Shown: positions 21,537-33,932 of the stretch, piece after piece
Numbering within the stretch: position 1 is the stretch's first letter
Layout: the number at the start of each line of letters is the position of its first letter
Source of the DNA: Pseudomonas sp.
Lineage (GTDB): Bacteria; Pseudomonadota; Gammaproteobacteria; Pseudomonadales; Pseudomonadaceae
Length of the DNA: 64,000 nt
Direction of reading: 5' to 3'
NCBI GenBank assembly: GCA_030656145.1
Contig: JAUSOF010000009.1
Span: forward strand, 24,852 to 88,851
Translations under genes and position numbers: made by a program
The notes under the pieces: generated by a model
Databases searched by the model: none
The model's input: only the letters and a program-made list of their open reading frames with translations
Told to the model about the DNA's origin: nothing

Positions 21537-21555
21537 AAATTGGTAATACCAATTT
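21537..21555. promoter_or_regulatory. LldR-type operator, proximal to the lldP promoter
   Basis: A perfect 19-bp palindrome AAATTGGTA-A-TACCAATTT with the same TGGTA-N-TACCA core as the site at 21382. It lies about 127 bp before the lldP start. Two operators 155 bp apart recall the two-operator control of E. coli lldPRD. Confidence 0.82.
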
Positions 21556-21681
21556 ACCCGAACCTAAAACAATTCCAAAAAGCTCATGAGGTCTCCCATG
21601 CCGGTCAACGCCAAATCATTTGCTGCATCGCTGCATCCGCATACACCCATGCGCCTTGCGCGCCGCTAAGGAGAGACCAAC

Positions 21682-23376
21682 ATGTCATCTGGTCTTCTGG
21701 CTCTACTCGCCTTTTCACCGATCCTGCTGGCGGCCATTCTATTGGTCGGCCTGCGCTGGCCGGCCAAGCACGCCATGCCGCTGGTCTTCCTGGTAACCGC
21801 CGCCATCGGCCTGTTCGCCTGGGAGATGAGTTTCAACCGCGTGCTCGCCTCGACGCTGCAAGGCCTGCTGATTACCCTGGGCCTGCTGTGGATCATCTTC
21901 GGTGCCATCCTGCTGCTTAACACCCTTAAGCACTCCGGCGGCATCACCGCGATCCGCGCCGGCTTCGCCACTATCAGCCCTGACCGGCGGATTCAGGCGA
22001 TCATCATTGCCTGGCTGTTCGGCTGCTTTATCGAAGGTGCCTCGGGCTTCGGCACACCTGCGGCGATTGCCGCACCGCTGCTGGTCGCCATCGGCTTCCC
22101 GGCCATGGCCGCGGTCATGCTGGGTATGTTGGTACAGAGCACTCCGGTGTCCTTTGGCGCTGTAGGCACACCGATCATCGTCGGGGTCAATAGCGGTCTC
22201 GACTCGGCCACCATCGGCGCGCAGCTGGTTGAGCAAGGTTCCTCATGGGCGCAGTTCCTGCAGCTGATAACCAGTGAAGTAGCCATCATCCACGCCATCG
22301 TCGGCACTGCGATGCCGCTGATCATGGTGCTGATGCTGACGCGCTTCTTCGGTACCGAAAAGAGCTGGAAAGCTGGCTTTGAAGTGCTGCCGTTTGCGAT
22401 TTTCGCCGGCCTGGCCTTCACCATCCCCTACGCCCTCACCGGGGTATTCCTCGGCCCTGAGTTTCCGTCGCTGGCCGGCGGCCTGATCGGCCTGGCAATT
22501 GTCACCAGCGCAGCGCGCATGGGCTTTCTGCTGCCAAAAACCACCTGGGACTTCGCCCCCGCCGACAAATGGCCGAGCGAATGGCTGGGCACCATCGAAA
22601 TGAAGCTGGACCAGCTGACTGCCAAGCCAATGAGCTCCCTGCGCGCCTGGCTGCCCTATGTACTGGTGGGTGTGCTGCTGGTGATCAGCCGGGTCGTACC
22701 AGAAGTCGCGACTGCCCTGAAAGCGGTGGTGGTGAACTTCCCTGACCTGCTTGGTGAAACCGGGATCAGCGCCAACTTCATGCCACTTTACTTGCCGGGC
22801 GGGATTCTGGTGACCGTAGTCATCGCCACCTTCTTCTTCCACAAGATGAAGCTGCGCGAGCTCGGTCTGGCGGTCAAGGAGTCTTCCGGGGTACTGCTCA
22901 GCGCCGGTTTCGTCCTGTTGTTTACCGTGCCGATGGTGCGCATCCTGATCAACTCGGGCGTCAATAGTGCCGACCTGGCGAGCATGCCGATTCTGATGGC
23001 GCGCTGGGTGGCTGACAGCGTCGGCGGCATCTACCCGCTGCTAGCACCGAGCATCGGCGCCCTGGGCGCCTTTATCGCCGGTTCCAACACCGTCAGCAAC
23101 ATGATGTTCAGCCAGTTCCAGTTCGGCGTGGCGACTAATCTGGGGATTTCCAGCGCACTGATCGTTGCGGTCCAGGCCATTGGTGCCGCCGCAGGCAACA
23201 TGGTCGCTATCCACAACGTGGTAGCCGCCTCTGCTACGGTTGGCCTGCTGGGTCGCGAGGGCAACATCCTGCGCAAAACCATATGGCCTACGCTGTACTA
23301 CGTGCTCTTTACCGGCTTGATCGCCCTGTTCGCGATCTACGTACTGGGCGTTAGCGATCCACTGGTTGCTGGCTGA
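21682..23376 (+). CDS. lldP: L-lactate permease LldP
   Basis: Inner-membrane lactate/H+ symporter of the LctP family. The 564-aa length is typical. About 12-14 hydrophobic segments are visible, with family signatures such as GCFIEGASGFGTPAAIAAPL and the C-terminal GSNTVSNMMFSQFQF. It is the first gene of the lactate operon and follows the LldR operators. Confidence 0.96.
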   Translation: MSSGLLALLAFSPILLAAILLVGLRWPAKHAMPLVFLVTAAIGLFAWEMSFNRVLASTLQGLLITLGLLWIIFGAILLLNTLKHSGGITAIRAGFATISPDRRIQAIIIAWLFGCFIEGASGFGTPAAIAAPLLVAIGFPAMAAVMLGMLVQSTPVSFGAVGTPIIVGVNSGLDSATIGAQLVEQGSSWAQFLQLITSEVAIIHAIVGTAMPLIMVLMLTRFFGTEKSWKAGFEVLPFAIFAGLAFTIPYALTGVFLGPEFPSLAGGLIGLAIVTSAARMGFLLPKTTWDFAPADKWPSEWLGTIEMKLDQLTAKPMSSLRAWLPYVLVGVLLVISRVVPEVATALKAVVVNFPDLLGETGISANFMPLYLPGGILVTVVIATFFFHKMKLRELGLAVKESSGVLLSAGFVLLFTVPMVRILINSGVNSADLASMPILMARWVADSVGGIYPLLAPSIGALGAFIAGSNTVSNMMFSQFQFGVATNLGISSALIVAVQAIGAAAGNMVAIHNVVAASATVGLLGREGNILRKTIWPTLYYVLFTGLIALFAIYVLGVSDPLVAG

Positions 23377-23413
23377 CAGACGCCAGCCACTCACGTCCCC
23401 GTAACCCAGACAG

Positions 23414-23442
23414 ACCGGCCCCGCACTTATCGCGGGGCCGGT
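23414..23442 (+). other. GC-rich hairpin between lldP and lldD
   Basis: ACCGGCCCCGC at 23414-23424 and GCGGGGCCGGT at 23432-23442 form a perfect 11-bp stem without a following T tract. It may protect the lldP message end or reduce read-through into lldD. Confidence 0.6.
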
Positions 23443-23484
23443 TGCTGGGCGAGAACAGCCCTCTCCTGGCAAAGGATGAACCCG

Positions 23485-24630
23485 ATGATCATTTCCGCCT
23501 CTACCGACTACCGCGCAGCCGCACAACGCAAGCTGCCGCCATTCCTGTTCCACTACCTCGACGGCGGCGCCTACGCCGAACACACCTTGCGACGCAACGT
23601 CGAGGACCTGGCCGATATCGCCCTGCGTCAGCGGGTACTGCGCAACATGTCCGAATTGAGCCTGGAAACCCGCCTGTTCAACGAAACCCTGTCGATGCCT
23701 GTGGCGCTGGCACCGGTCGGCCTGACCGGCATGTACGCGCGGCGCGGCGAAGTGCAGGCAGCCAAGGCTGCAGCAGCCAAGGGCATTCCCTTCACCCTGT
23801 CCACCGTGTCGGTGTGCCCCATCGAAGAGGTGGCGCCGGCGATCGACCGGCCGATGTGGTTCCAGCTCTACGTACTCAAAGATCGCGGCTTCATGAAGAA
23901 TGCGCTGGAGCGCGCCAAGGCTGCCGGCGTGACCACCCTGGTGTTCACCGTGGACATGCCGGTCCCAGGCGCCCGTTACCGCGATGCGCACTCCGGCATG
24001 AGCGGGCCGAACGCGCCATTCCGGCGCATGCTGCAAGCCATGACTCACCCAAGCTGGGCCTGGGACGTAGGCCTGCTGGGCAAGCCCCATGACCTGGGCA
24101 ATATCTCCGCCTACCGCGGCAGTCCGACCGGACTGGCAGACTACATTGGCTGGCTCGGCGCCAACTTCGACCCGTCGATTTCCTGGAAAGACCTGGAATG
24201 GATCCGTGAGTTCTGGGACGGCCCGATGGTGATCAAAGGCATCCTCGACGCACAGGACGCCAAGGACGCTGTGAGTTTTGGCGCCGACGGCATCGTCGTC
24301 TCCAACCACGGCGGCCGCCAGCTTGATGGCGTATTGTCGAGTGCGCGGGCGCTGCCGGCCATCGCCGATGCGGTCAAGGGCGACCTGGCGATTCTCGCCG
24401 ACTCGGGCATTCGTACCGGGCTGGATGTGGTGCGAATGATCGCCCTCGGCGCCGATACGGTACTGCTCGGACGCGCCTTCATCTACGCCCTGGCCGTCGC
24501 CGGCGGCGCGGGCGTGAGCAACCTGCTCGACCTGATCGAAAAAGAGATGCGCGTGGCCATGATCCTGACCGGTGCCAAGTCGATCAGCGAGATCAGTGCC
24601 GACTCGCTGGTGCGTGAACTGGGTCGCTGA
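23485..24630 (+). CDS. lldD: L-lactate dehydrogenase (FMN, quinone-linked) LldD
   Basis: Membrane-associated FMN flavoenzyme oxidising L-lactate to pyruvate and feeding electrons to ubiquinone. The ATG at 23485 is preferred because AAGG lies about 9 nt upstream and the product starts [14 protein letters not shown] as in relatives; an ATG at 23476 abuts the ribosome site. The 381-aa protein has the alpha-hydroxyacid oxidase motif [10 protein letters not shown] with the catalytic histidine and the FMN-binding segment [14 protein letters not shown]. Confidence 0.96.
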   Translation: MIISASTDYRAAAQRKLPPFLFHYLDGGAYAEHTLRRNVEDLADIALRQRVLRNMSELSLETRLFNETLSMPVALAPVGLTGMYARRGEVQAAKAAAAKGIPFTLSTVSVCPIEEVAPAIDRPMWFQLYVLKDRGFMKNALERAKAAGVTTLVFTVDMPVPGARYRDAHSGMSGPNAPFRRMLQAMTHPSWAWDVGLLGKPHDLGNISAYRGSPTGLADYIGWLGANFDPSISWKDLEWIREFWDGPMVIKGILDAQDAKDAVSFGADGIVVSNHGGRQLDGVLSSARALPAIADAVKGDLAILADSGIRTGLDVVRMIALGADTVLLGRAFIYALAVAGGAGVSNLLDLIEKEMRVAMILTGAKSISEISADSLVRELGR

Positions 24631-24650
24631 GCAGGCCACTACACCGCCGT

Positions 24651-24676
24651 TGTAGGCGTCCCCCCTGGCGCCTACA
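24651..24676 (+). other. Hairpin between lldD and dld
   Basis: TGTAGGCG at 24651-24658 pairs with CGCCTACA at 24669-24676 around a C-rich loop; no T tract. It resembles a small REP-like palindrome in the 79-bp lldD-dld spacer. Confidence 0.45.
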
Positions 24677-24709
24677 GATAAAAGATACTCGACTACTTCC
24701 GGAGCGCCC

Positions 24710-27517
<2,808 letters not shown>

Positions 27518-27524
27518 CCATTGC

Positions 27525-27546
27525 GCCCCGCCTCGCGGGGCTTTTT
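27525..27546 (+). terminator. Terminator of the lldPD-dld operon
   Basis: GCCCCGC and GCGGGGC form a 7-bp GC stem with a CTC loop followed by five T residues, 7 bp after the dld stop. Confidence 0.88.
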
Positions 27547-27820
27547 ATGGGCGATGTAACCGTTAGCGGGTGCCAGGGAATACATAGCCAGAGCGCGGAA
27601 TCTGTCGGCGCCGGCTTACTGTGATTCGGCGCTCCGACGATGCTTTTGGCCCGGATCGCCAGCAAGGACTAGGCGCCCCTCTGATTCCTACATGGGATTG
27701 CTGCAACAGCTAACGGGGAAGTAGCCTTTTTTATTCCGGCGAGGAAACCGGATCAACGGTGCAAAACCACCGGCGCAGGCTTTCTATACTGCAAGTCCAG
27801 CCATTAAAAGGAACACAACC
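27547..27820. other. Intergenic region with degenerate REP-like sequence
   Basis: No gene seen. Bases about 27600-27690 contain a decayed inverted REP-like pair (TGTCGGCGCCGGCT and GATCGCCAGCAAGGAC style segments). Confidence 0.4.
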
Positions 27821-28066
27821 ATGCGCCGCCTTGCTGTTTTCCTCACCTCTATCCTGCTCAGCACCTCACTGTGGGCCATGCACTGCCCGGCAGATATGGC
27901 AAAGATAGACGCCATGCTGCAAAGCAATCCACCTAGCGACGCGAGCGTACTGGCGCAGGTGCAAAAACTTCGCGCCGAAGGCGAAGAGCTGCACACTGCC
28001 GGCAATCACAGCGCGTCGGTAAAAGTCCTTGGCGAAGCCCTGCAACTGCTCGAAGCCAGCGAATAG
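27821..28066 (+). CDS. Small exported hypothetical protein
   Basis: Unrecognised function. The 81-residue product begins with a signal peptide (MRRLAVFLTSILLSTSLWA, probable cleavage after SLWA) followed by a short mature protein with two cysteine-poor helices; MHCPADMAKIDAML and VLGEALQLLEASE are the recognisable ends. Small periplasmic proteins of this shape are common in Pseudomonas. It converges on the histidine kinase gene with about 60 bp between. Confidence 0.7.
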   Translation: MRRLAVFLTSILLSTSLWAMHCPADMAKIDAMLQSNPPSDASVLAQVQKLRAEGEELHTAGNHSASVKVLGEALQLLEASE

Positions 28067-28126
28067 CCTCGCATCAGCGGCGGGCGCCTGGAGGTAACCG
28101 CCGTAGACGAACGCCTTCACCGCGGC

Positions 28127-31042
28127 TCAGTGAGCTTGCCCCAGCAGCGTCAAGACCAACCGACGTACCTGAGCCAGATTGATCGGTTTGGCCAGACATG
28201 CTTGTGCACCACGCTGCAGTGCATCGGCAAACACGGTTTCGTCAGCTGTAGCACTGATGACCAGCACTGGCACCGCGCGTAAGCGGGGGTCGCTGCGCAT
28301 GGCATCCAGCACCTGCAACCCATCGCCATCAGGCAAATCCAGATCGAGTAACAGCAGCGTCGGCGTGCAGCCCTCCAACTCGGCCAGCGCCCGCTGCACC
28401 GAGCCGACGCCACGCACATCGGCAAACTCGCGCAAGGCTTCCTGCACTACTTTTACGCATGCCGGGTGATCTTCGACGCACAACACTTCGGCTTTAGATT
28501 GCGCCTGCAATTCCTCGGGTAGCGGTGTAGTCGATAGGGCTGACTCAGGCGCCGCAGCGCTGGGCAGGTCGATCCAGAAGCGACTGCCACTGCCCAAGAC
28601 GCTGCGAAAACCTATTTCGCCGCCCATCAAGCCAGCCAGCTCACGACACAGAACCAAACCGATACCGGTGCCGGGAACACTCGAATTTTCTCGCCCCAGG
28701 CGCTGGAATGGCTGGAACAACTGGGTCTGCTGTTCGGCGGTCAACCCCGGGCCACTGTCCTCGACCCACAAACGTACGCAGTCCGAACGCACTTCATAGC
28801 CCAGACTGATCAGCCCCTGCGGGCTGTTGTACTTGATCGCGTTAGACAGCAGATTGAGCATCACCTGACGCAAGCGGCGCATATCGGCCTGCACATACAA
28901 ACCTGCATCGACCGCGGCCAGCACCTGCATCTGCAGGCGCCGCTGCTGCACCTCCGGGAGCACCAGCTCGGCGCAGCCATTGAGTAGCGCACCGACTTCC
29001 ACCGCCTGCAACTGCAACTGCTGGCGACGACTCTCGATACTCGACAGATCGAGAATGTCGTCGACCAGTGCCGTCAGGTGACGGCTGGCATTAACGATCT
29101 CGCGGGCATAGTCCGCTTCCTGCTGGGCCTCGGGCTTGCCTTGCGTCTCCAGCTCGATCAACTGACCAAACCCATAAATAGCGTTCAGCGGCGTGCGCAG
29201 TTCATGGCTCATGCTCGACAGAAAACGGCTCTTGGCCTGACTGGCAGACTGGGCTTGCAGGCTGGTTCGGCGCAACTCCTCTTGCACCTGCTTGAGTCGG
29301 GTAATGTCGACATGTGTACCGGCGATACGCAACGCATTGCCGTTGCTGTCGCGTTCAAGAACCTTGCCGCGGCTGAGTAGCCAGGTATATTCGCCGCGGG
29401 CATCGGCATAGCGGTACTCCGCCTCGAACCGATCCTCGCCACTGACCGCGAACAATTGACGCAGATGGCGGATGCGCTCCAGGTCATCCGGATGCACCCG
29501 CCGATTGAACTCGCTCAGGCTCATGCTCTCGGCCCCCAGACCGAAGCGCTTGATGAAGTGATCACTGACCTTGATCGACATACTCGGCGCATTCACCTCC
29601 CACAGACTCTCCGTGGTGCTTTCCAGCACCAGCTGCAAAATGCGTTGCGCCTCATAGCGTCCGCCATCGCTGGCCTGCAACTGCTCACCGGTCTGCTGCA
29701 CGGCCTGGGCCATGCTCACCAACTCATCGATCTCACTGGGCGGCGCACTCGGGTGGTAATCACCCTGACCGAGGCGGCGCATCATCTCGACGATACCGGC
29801 AATCGGCTGAGCCAACTGATCGCTCAAGCGTCGCGAACGCAGCCACATCCAGGCAAAAAACAGCAGATAGAACAGCGCCAGGCCAGCGATCAACAAATAA
29901 CCGATCTGCAAGTAACGCTCGGCCAGGCTGTTGGTCTCCCTGAAAATACTCTCTTCATCGACCACCAGCAGCAAGCGCCAGCCGGTTTGCGGAATCTCGC
30001 TCCACGCCACCAGCTGTTGGCGTCCACCGAGCATGACCTCCTGCACACCGTTCTGACCGGACGCCATAGCCTGCAACAGCGGCTGCATGTCTGCACGCGA
30101 GCCAAGATTGAAATCTTCAGGCTTGAGCACCTCACGGCGCACCGCCTCGGCGTAGGAATACTCGGTCAACTCGCGCAGGCCGAAGTCCTCCTCGCCAGCC
30201 TGGGGCAAGGCCATAATATTGTGCTCACGGCTGACCAACATGGCATAGCCCTGCCACGGCACATCCAGCTCACCGATCTCGCTGAGCATTTGGCCCACGG
30301 TGATATCCAGACCCACCACGCCCTCAAGGAAGTCACCGCGATAAACCGGCGCCACCGCCGACATCATCCAGCCCTGCCCGGCCGGGTCGAGATAAACATC
30401 GGTCCAGGCCACCTTGCGCTCGGGATTGTGCCGAGCGTCAGCCAGGTAATAGAAGTTGTAATCCGGTATCACCATGTCATGGGGATACTGTTCGGGCGTC
30501 ATGAAAAACGGATAAATCCGGTTATAACTGTCCCAGCTGTTGAAATAGAGCGCACTGACCAACGGGTTGGCATCGCGGATCGAGCGCATCAGCGGATCAA
30601 GTTGTGACAGGCGCAAGGCCTTGACGTGATCCTGCTGCAACGGCGGCGTACTGTTGGCGTAGAACGAGGCGGCACGGCCATCGTCACTGCGGCTGTAAAA
30701 CACCCCATTGCTGGTCGAAACATGCCGTTTGAACTCCAGCTCATCGGGCTGAAAGCCGCTGTTTTGCAACGCATGAGTTGCCGCATCGCGAAAAATCCGC
30801 ACCTGCGCCTCGACCGCACGCAGCCGACCGTCGATCACATGGCCCTCGCGCGTTACGGCCGTGGACAAGTCCTCGACGGCACTCTGCTGCAAATGACTAA
30901 TTTGCGCATCGCGAATAGCCGCATTGCTTAGCAAATACACCGTGACCAACACCGTCTCCACCAGAATCAGCGGGATCAAGGCACTCTGCACAAAGGCACG
31001 CCAAATCCACTGGCGCACTGGGTAACGCAATACTCGCGGCAT
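28127..31042 (-). CDS. Membrane-bound hybrid sensor histidine kinase (dCache-HAMP-PAS-HisKA-HATPase-REC)
   Basis: Senses an extracytoplasmic signal and passes phosphate to an internal receiver. The 971-aa protein has a first membrane helix (about 19-40), a large periplasmic dCache-like domain with a DITVGQML segment, a second helix (about 379-400), a HAMP/linker region, a PAS domain ending near residue 585, a HisKA box with His613 in SHELRTPLN, an HATPase domain (DSGPGL, GTGIGLVLCREL) and a C-terminal receiver with phospho-acceptor Asp900 in LLLLDLDLP. No response regulator or phosphotransfer gene is next to it, so the output partner is not visible. Ligand unknown. Confidence 0.92.
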   Translation of the reverse strand: MPRVLRYPVRQWIWRAFVQSALIPLILVETVLVTVYLLSNAAIRDAQISHLQQSAVEDLSTAVTREGHVIDGRLRAVEAQVRIFRDAATHALQNSGFQPDELEFKRHVSTSNGVFYSRSDDGRAASFYANSTPPLQQDHVKALRLSQLDPLMRSIRDANPLVSALYFNSWDSYNRIYPFFMTPEQYPHDMVIPDYNFYYLADARHNPERKVAWTDVYLDPAGQGWMMSAVAPVYRGDFLEGVVGLDITVGQMLSEIGELDVPWQGYAMLVSREHNIMALPQAGEEDFGLRELTEYSYAEAVRREVLKPEDFNLGSRADMQPLLQAMASGQNGVQEVMLGGRQQLVAWSEIPQTGWRLLLVVDEESIFRETNSLAERYLQIGYLLIAGLALFYLLFFAWMWLRSRRLSDQLAQPIAGIVEMMRRLGQGDYHPSAPPSEIDELVSMAQAVQQTGEQLQASDGGRYEAQRILQLVLESTTESLWEVNAPSMSIKVSDHFIKRFGLGAESMSLSEFNRRVHPDDLERIRHLRQLFAVSGEDRFEAEYRYADARGEYTWLLSRGKVLERDSNGNALRIAGTHVDITRLKQVQEELRRTSLQAQSASQAKSRFLSSMSHELRTPLNAIYGFGQLIELETQGKPEAQQEADYAREIVNASRHLTALVDDILDLSSIESRRQQLQLQAVEVGALLNGCAELVLPEVQQRRLQMQVLAAVDAGLYVQADMRRLRQVMLNLLSNAIKYNSPQGLISLGYEVRSDCVRLWVEDSGPGLTAEQQTQLFQPFQRLGRENSSVPGTGIGLVLCRELAGLMGGEIGFRSVLGSGSRFWIDLPSAAAPESALSTTPLPEELQAQSKAEVLCVEDHPACVKVVQEALREFADVRGVGSVQRALAELEGCTPTLLLLDLDLPDGDGLQVLDAMRSDPRLRAVPVLVISATADETVFADALQRGAQACLAKPINLAQVRRLVLTLLGQAH

Positions 31043-31192
31043 AATTCAGGTCTCTTCCCAAAGACATTGCACCCACATCAAGCCCCAATCATAGCCGCAC
31101 ACGACCTGTAACGTCCGCTTGGCGATTGCCCAGTCGACGCTATGGAACCTTTGCCGTACACTAGGCGTCCAAGCTTTGAGTAACACAGCTTT

Positions 31193-31580
31193 GGGGCCGA
31201 TTAGGATTCGACGCCGGTAGCAAAACTCGAGGGGCATGCCGAGTTGGTAACAGAACTCGTAAATAAACTGTTGCAAACCTCCATAATTGCCAATGATGAC
31301 AATTACGGTGCTCAACTAGCTGCGTAAGCAGCCTAGTCGCACTTCTGGTAGCTTCGGCTCCAGCAATCATTAGGGGATGTCTGTAAACCCGAAATGATTG
31401 TCATATAGAACAGAATCGCCGCGTAGTACGTTGTGGACGAAGTGGCTAAAAATTACACAACTCGCCCAAAGCACCCTGCCCGTCGGGCGGCCAAGGGTTA
31501 ACTCAGTAGACACGGCTAAGCATGTAGAACCAACAGCGGAGAACTGGCGGACGGGGGTTCAAATCCCCCCGGCTCCACCA
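31193..31580 (+). ncRNA. ssrA: Transfer-messenger RNA (tmRNA)
   Basis: Rescues stalled ribosomes with SmpB. The 5' end GGGGCCG pairs over 7 bp with CGGCTCC before the encoded CCA-type end (GGCTCCACCA at 31571-31580). The tRNA-like TPsiC arm GGGGGTTCAAATCCCCCC and the 5' segment GATTAGGATTCGACGCC are diagnostic. A tag reading frame lies at 31289-31327. The 3' end is a classic integrase target, and foreign DNA begins directly after it. Confidence 0.97.
31289..31327 (+). CDS. tmRNA proteolysis tag reading frame
   Basis: From the resume codon GCC the frame reads ANDDNYGAQLAA then TAA. The ANDDNY start and LAA end are typical of Pseudomonas tags; the C-terminal LAA directs tagged peptides to ClpXP and related proteases. 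Confidence 0.88.
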   Translation, partial: ANDDNYGAQLAA

Positions 31581-31592
31581 AATATACATCTA

Positions 31593-31616
31593 AGGGCGTC
31601 CACGGACGTCCTTTTT
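31593..31616 (+). terminator. Terminator downstream of ssrA
   Basis: GGGCGTCC and GGACGTCC form an 8-bp stem (one G-T pair) with an ACG loop followed by six T residues, 13 bp past the tmRNA 3' end. Confidence 0.8.
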
Positions 31617-32339
31617 TGTGCCTGAAATCCAGCAAATACAGGGCTTTCAGCACCACCGGCGTCCACCAGCATCCACCTAAAGCCACGCACATCTGTATTC
31701 CAAATTGTATTCCAAGCACCACAAGTGCTAATTTTTGGAATGCCAAAAACAATCCTGGAATGCCAATGTGCGCTCAAGCTTGTTGGCGCTGATTGAAACT
31801 GACCCAGTAAAGGCTGTTCTGCCGACTGAAAGCTGACCCAGCTCAGCAGTCTGAAAAGCGAAATGCAACAACGAACTCGGCGTTCGGAGCAGGGTCAATG
31901 AAAATGCCGGTACGTGGGTCAAAAGTGCATCGGCTGCAACACGTATGCCCCCACACGCCGGAGATAGCGGCCACTTAGCTGATACGCATGACGCGGCACG
32001 CAACTGGGCACGCATGGAGTCAACAGGTTAGCGGGCAGAGGTGGGCGCGGAATCAGCAGGTTACCAAGCGGAGGTTGCCTAGCTGGTTACCAAGGAAATG
32101 GGCTGTTTGAGCTGAGGTTGTAAGCGAGGTTACGGGGATGGTTACGGCGCAATGCTGGCACACGTCCAGGCGAACACCGCCAGACCGAGATATCTCATTT
32201 AATTATTCCCCACCTTTCACTTAGCTTAAGGCTAAATTCAAGATAATTTTTGGCGTATGCTGAGCGCATGCCTCTAACCACGCAGGCTAGCCTGGTATTT
32301 TTACAGATAACCTCTAGGCCAGCTTGAGATATTTTCTAT
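31617..32339. mobile_element. Gene-poor island junction with IS-end-like repeats
   Basis: No intact gene. Between 31791 and 31921 there are two direct copies of TGAAA(G)CTGACCCAG (31794-31806 and 31828-31841) and two inverted GGGTCA copies (31892-31897, 31916-31921), an arrangement like the multiple terminal repeats of IS21-family elements with the transposase genes lost. The family assignment is inference. The rest is featureless. Confidence 0.35.
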
Positions 32340-33494
32340 ATGCCTACGTTTACCCATCACGACCTTGAGCTTCTCAATCCATCCTTTGACTCGGATCTGG
32401 TTGATGTATTGAGCGAGTTACAGCACCTGCGACGCCTGAGGCTTGAAGGCGATACGCCGCCGCAGGTGTTTTACCAACTCAAATCGCTTTTCCATGCACT
32501 GGAAAGCCTTGGCTCTGCCCGCATAGAAGGCAACCACACCACTTTAGCGGACTACATAGACAGCAAGGTAGAAGGTAAGGCTCAAGACACGGACCAGTTG
32601 CGCGAGGTTGCCAATATTGAAAAGGCGATGAATTACATCGAGCAGATCATGGCGCCGGGAGCTGTGCTGACCGAGCAGACGATCCGAGAGCTCCACGCGA
32701 TGACCGTAAACGATCTGGTGCGTGAAGGTGATAAAACGCCTGGTGCTTACCGCAACGGAGGTGTCCGAATATCCCAATCTGATCACCTGCCGCCCGACTT
32801 CATCCAGGTTCAGGCATATATGCAAGAGCTTGTCGATTTCGTGAATCGAGAAGACTCCCCGAAATATGACCTCATGAAGGTAGCGCTGGCTCACCATCGA
32901 TTTGGATGGATACACCCATTCGGTAATGGCAATGGCCGCGTGGTCAGGCTGCTCACTTACGCGCTTCTTATGAAATATGGCTTCAACGTCAGCACAGGCG
33001 GCCGCGTACTCAACCCTACGGCCGTATTCTGCAATGACCGCGAGCGCTATTACGCAATGCTTGCCACTGCTGACAAGGGAACAAAGGAGGGGCTGGAGGA
33101 GTGGTGCACATACGTGCTGGAAGGCATTCGTGATGAGCTGGAGAAGGTCGATCGCCTCACAGACTATGCCTACCTAACCAAATGCATACTCGCCCCTGCC
33201 GTGGCTTTCGCACGGGAACGAGAGTGGATAACGGAGACGGAAGAGACCGTGCTATCGGCCGCAATAAAATTGAAGGTCGTGAAGTCTGCAGATGTAGCAG
33301 CCGTCCTGCCTCAGCAGTCGAGCAATCAACGGACGTACCTGATCAAAAAGCTAGTGGATCAAGGGATGCTCCTGCCGCTCAACCCAGGGGCGAGGCAGTA
33401 CACGATCGGGTTCTCAAACAACTATCTAATTCGGGGAGTGATCAAGTCCCTCAGGGAGCAAGGCTTCATACCTGAGCCGCTGGAAAAACCTTGA
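32340..33494 (+). CDS. Class II Fic-domain AMPylase-type protein with C-terminal winged helix
   Basis: Predicted to transfer AMP (or another nucleotide moiety) from a nucleotide to a target hydroxyl. The 384-aa protein contains the catalytic Fic motif HPFGNGNGR (residues 192-200). An inhibitory helix of the (S/T)xxxE(G/N) type, SARIEG, is at residues 59-64, before the Fic core, so it is class II and self-inhibited. A C-terminal winged-helix-like segment follows (about 290-370). It stands alone just inside the ssrA island edge; no antitoxin gene is adjacent. Target unknown. Confidence 0.9.
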   Translation: MPTFTHHDLELLNPSFDSDLVDVLSELQHLRRLRLEGDTPPQVFYQLKSLFHALESLGSARIEGNHTTLADYIDSKVEGKAQDTDQLREVANIEKAMNYIEQIMAPGAVLTEQTIRELHAMTVNDLVREGDKTPGAYRNGGVRISQSDHLPPDFIQVQAYMQELVDFVNREDSPKYDLMKVALAHHRFGWIHPFGNGNGRVVRLLTYALLMKYGFNVSTGGRVLNPTAVFCNDRERYYAMLATADKGTKEGLEEWCTYVLEGIRDELEKVDRLTDYAYLTKCILAPAVAFAREREWITETEETVLSAAIKLKVVKSADVAAVLPQQSSNQRTYLIKKLVDQGMLLPLNPGARQYTIGFSNNYLIRGVIKSLREQGFIPEPLEKP

Positions 33495-33784
33495 TCGTCG
33501 ATGGTACTGAGTCTGGACTACCTGCCCATACGAAAAGTAAGACGGCGGTTCAGATGCTCGAATTTGGTTATTTTTCCAGCTAGATACCAACGCTGGCATC
33601 CCTGTAAATGCGTGGGGTTCAGCACCAGCTGAAGTAGCTTAAAGCGCCCCAGCAGCCTGGAAAATGTATCCCCTCATGTATCCCTCCGCTTTGATAATTT
33701 CGGAAATGATATAAAAAGCAATAACTTGCAGGTCCGGCTCAAGCGGCCCCGGCCACCATTTAGTCTTCCCAGGAAGATCCAGGG
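33495..33784. other. Intergenic region after the first Fic gene
   Basis: No gene. It contains an ssrA 3'-end-like segment at 33731-33758 and leads into the direct repeat at 33785. Confidence 0.5.
33731..33758 (+). repeat. Possible degenerate copy of the ssrA 3' end (attachment-site scar)
   Basis: The segment reads GG...CTCAAGCGG-CCCCGGC-CACCA and aligns imperfectly with the tmRNA end TTCAAATCC-CCCCGGCT-CCACCA at 31558-31580. It could be the distal attachment scar of an element that used ssrA. The match is short and gapped, so this is tentative. Confidence 0.3.
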
Positions 33785-33867
33785 AAGCCGTAAATCCTAG
33801 ATAAATCAAAGCTTTACGGCTTTTTTATTGCCCGCGTTTTCCCACCTAATCCCAGGGCATCCCACGC
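33785..33867 (+). repeat. Left copy of terminator-like direct repeat (possible att site)
   Basis: Bases 33796-33833 are identical over 38 bp to 38350-38387, and similarity continues on both sides over about 83 bp. Within it AAGCCGTAAA and TTTACGGCTT form a stem with a long loop and T tract. It lies directly before an integrase start, as attachment sites do. Confidence 0.7.
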
Positions 33868-33932
33868 TTGACGGGGGCACATATGGGGGCATAAAACGCT
33901 CATCAGCTCACTCGGAGAGTGATGTGCCCCCA

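Noticed and set aside
31516..31752. Small open frame antisense to the tmRNA 3' end
   Set aside because: Overlaps ssrA and its terminator; such frames over RNA genes are frequent annotation artefacts.
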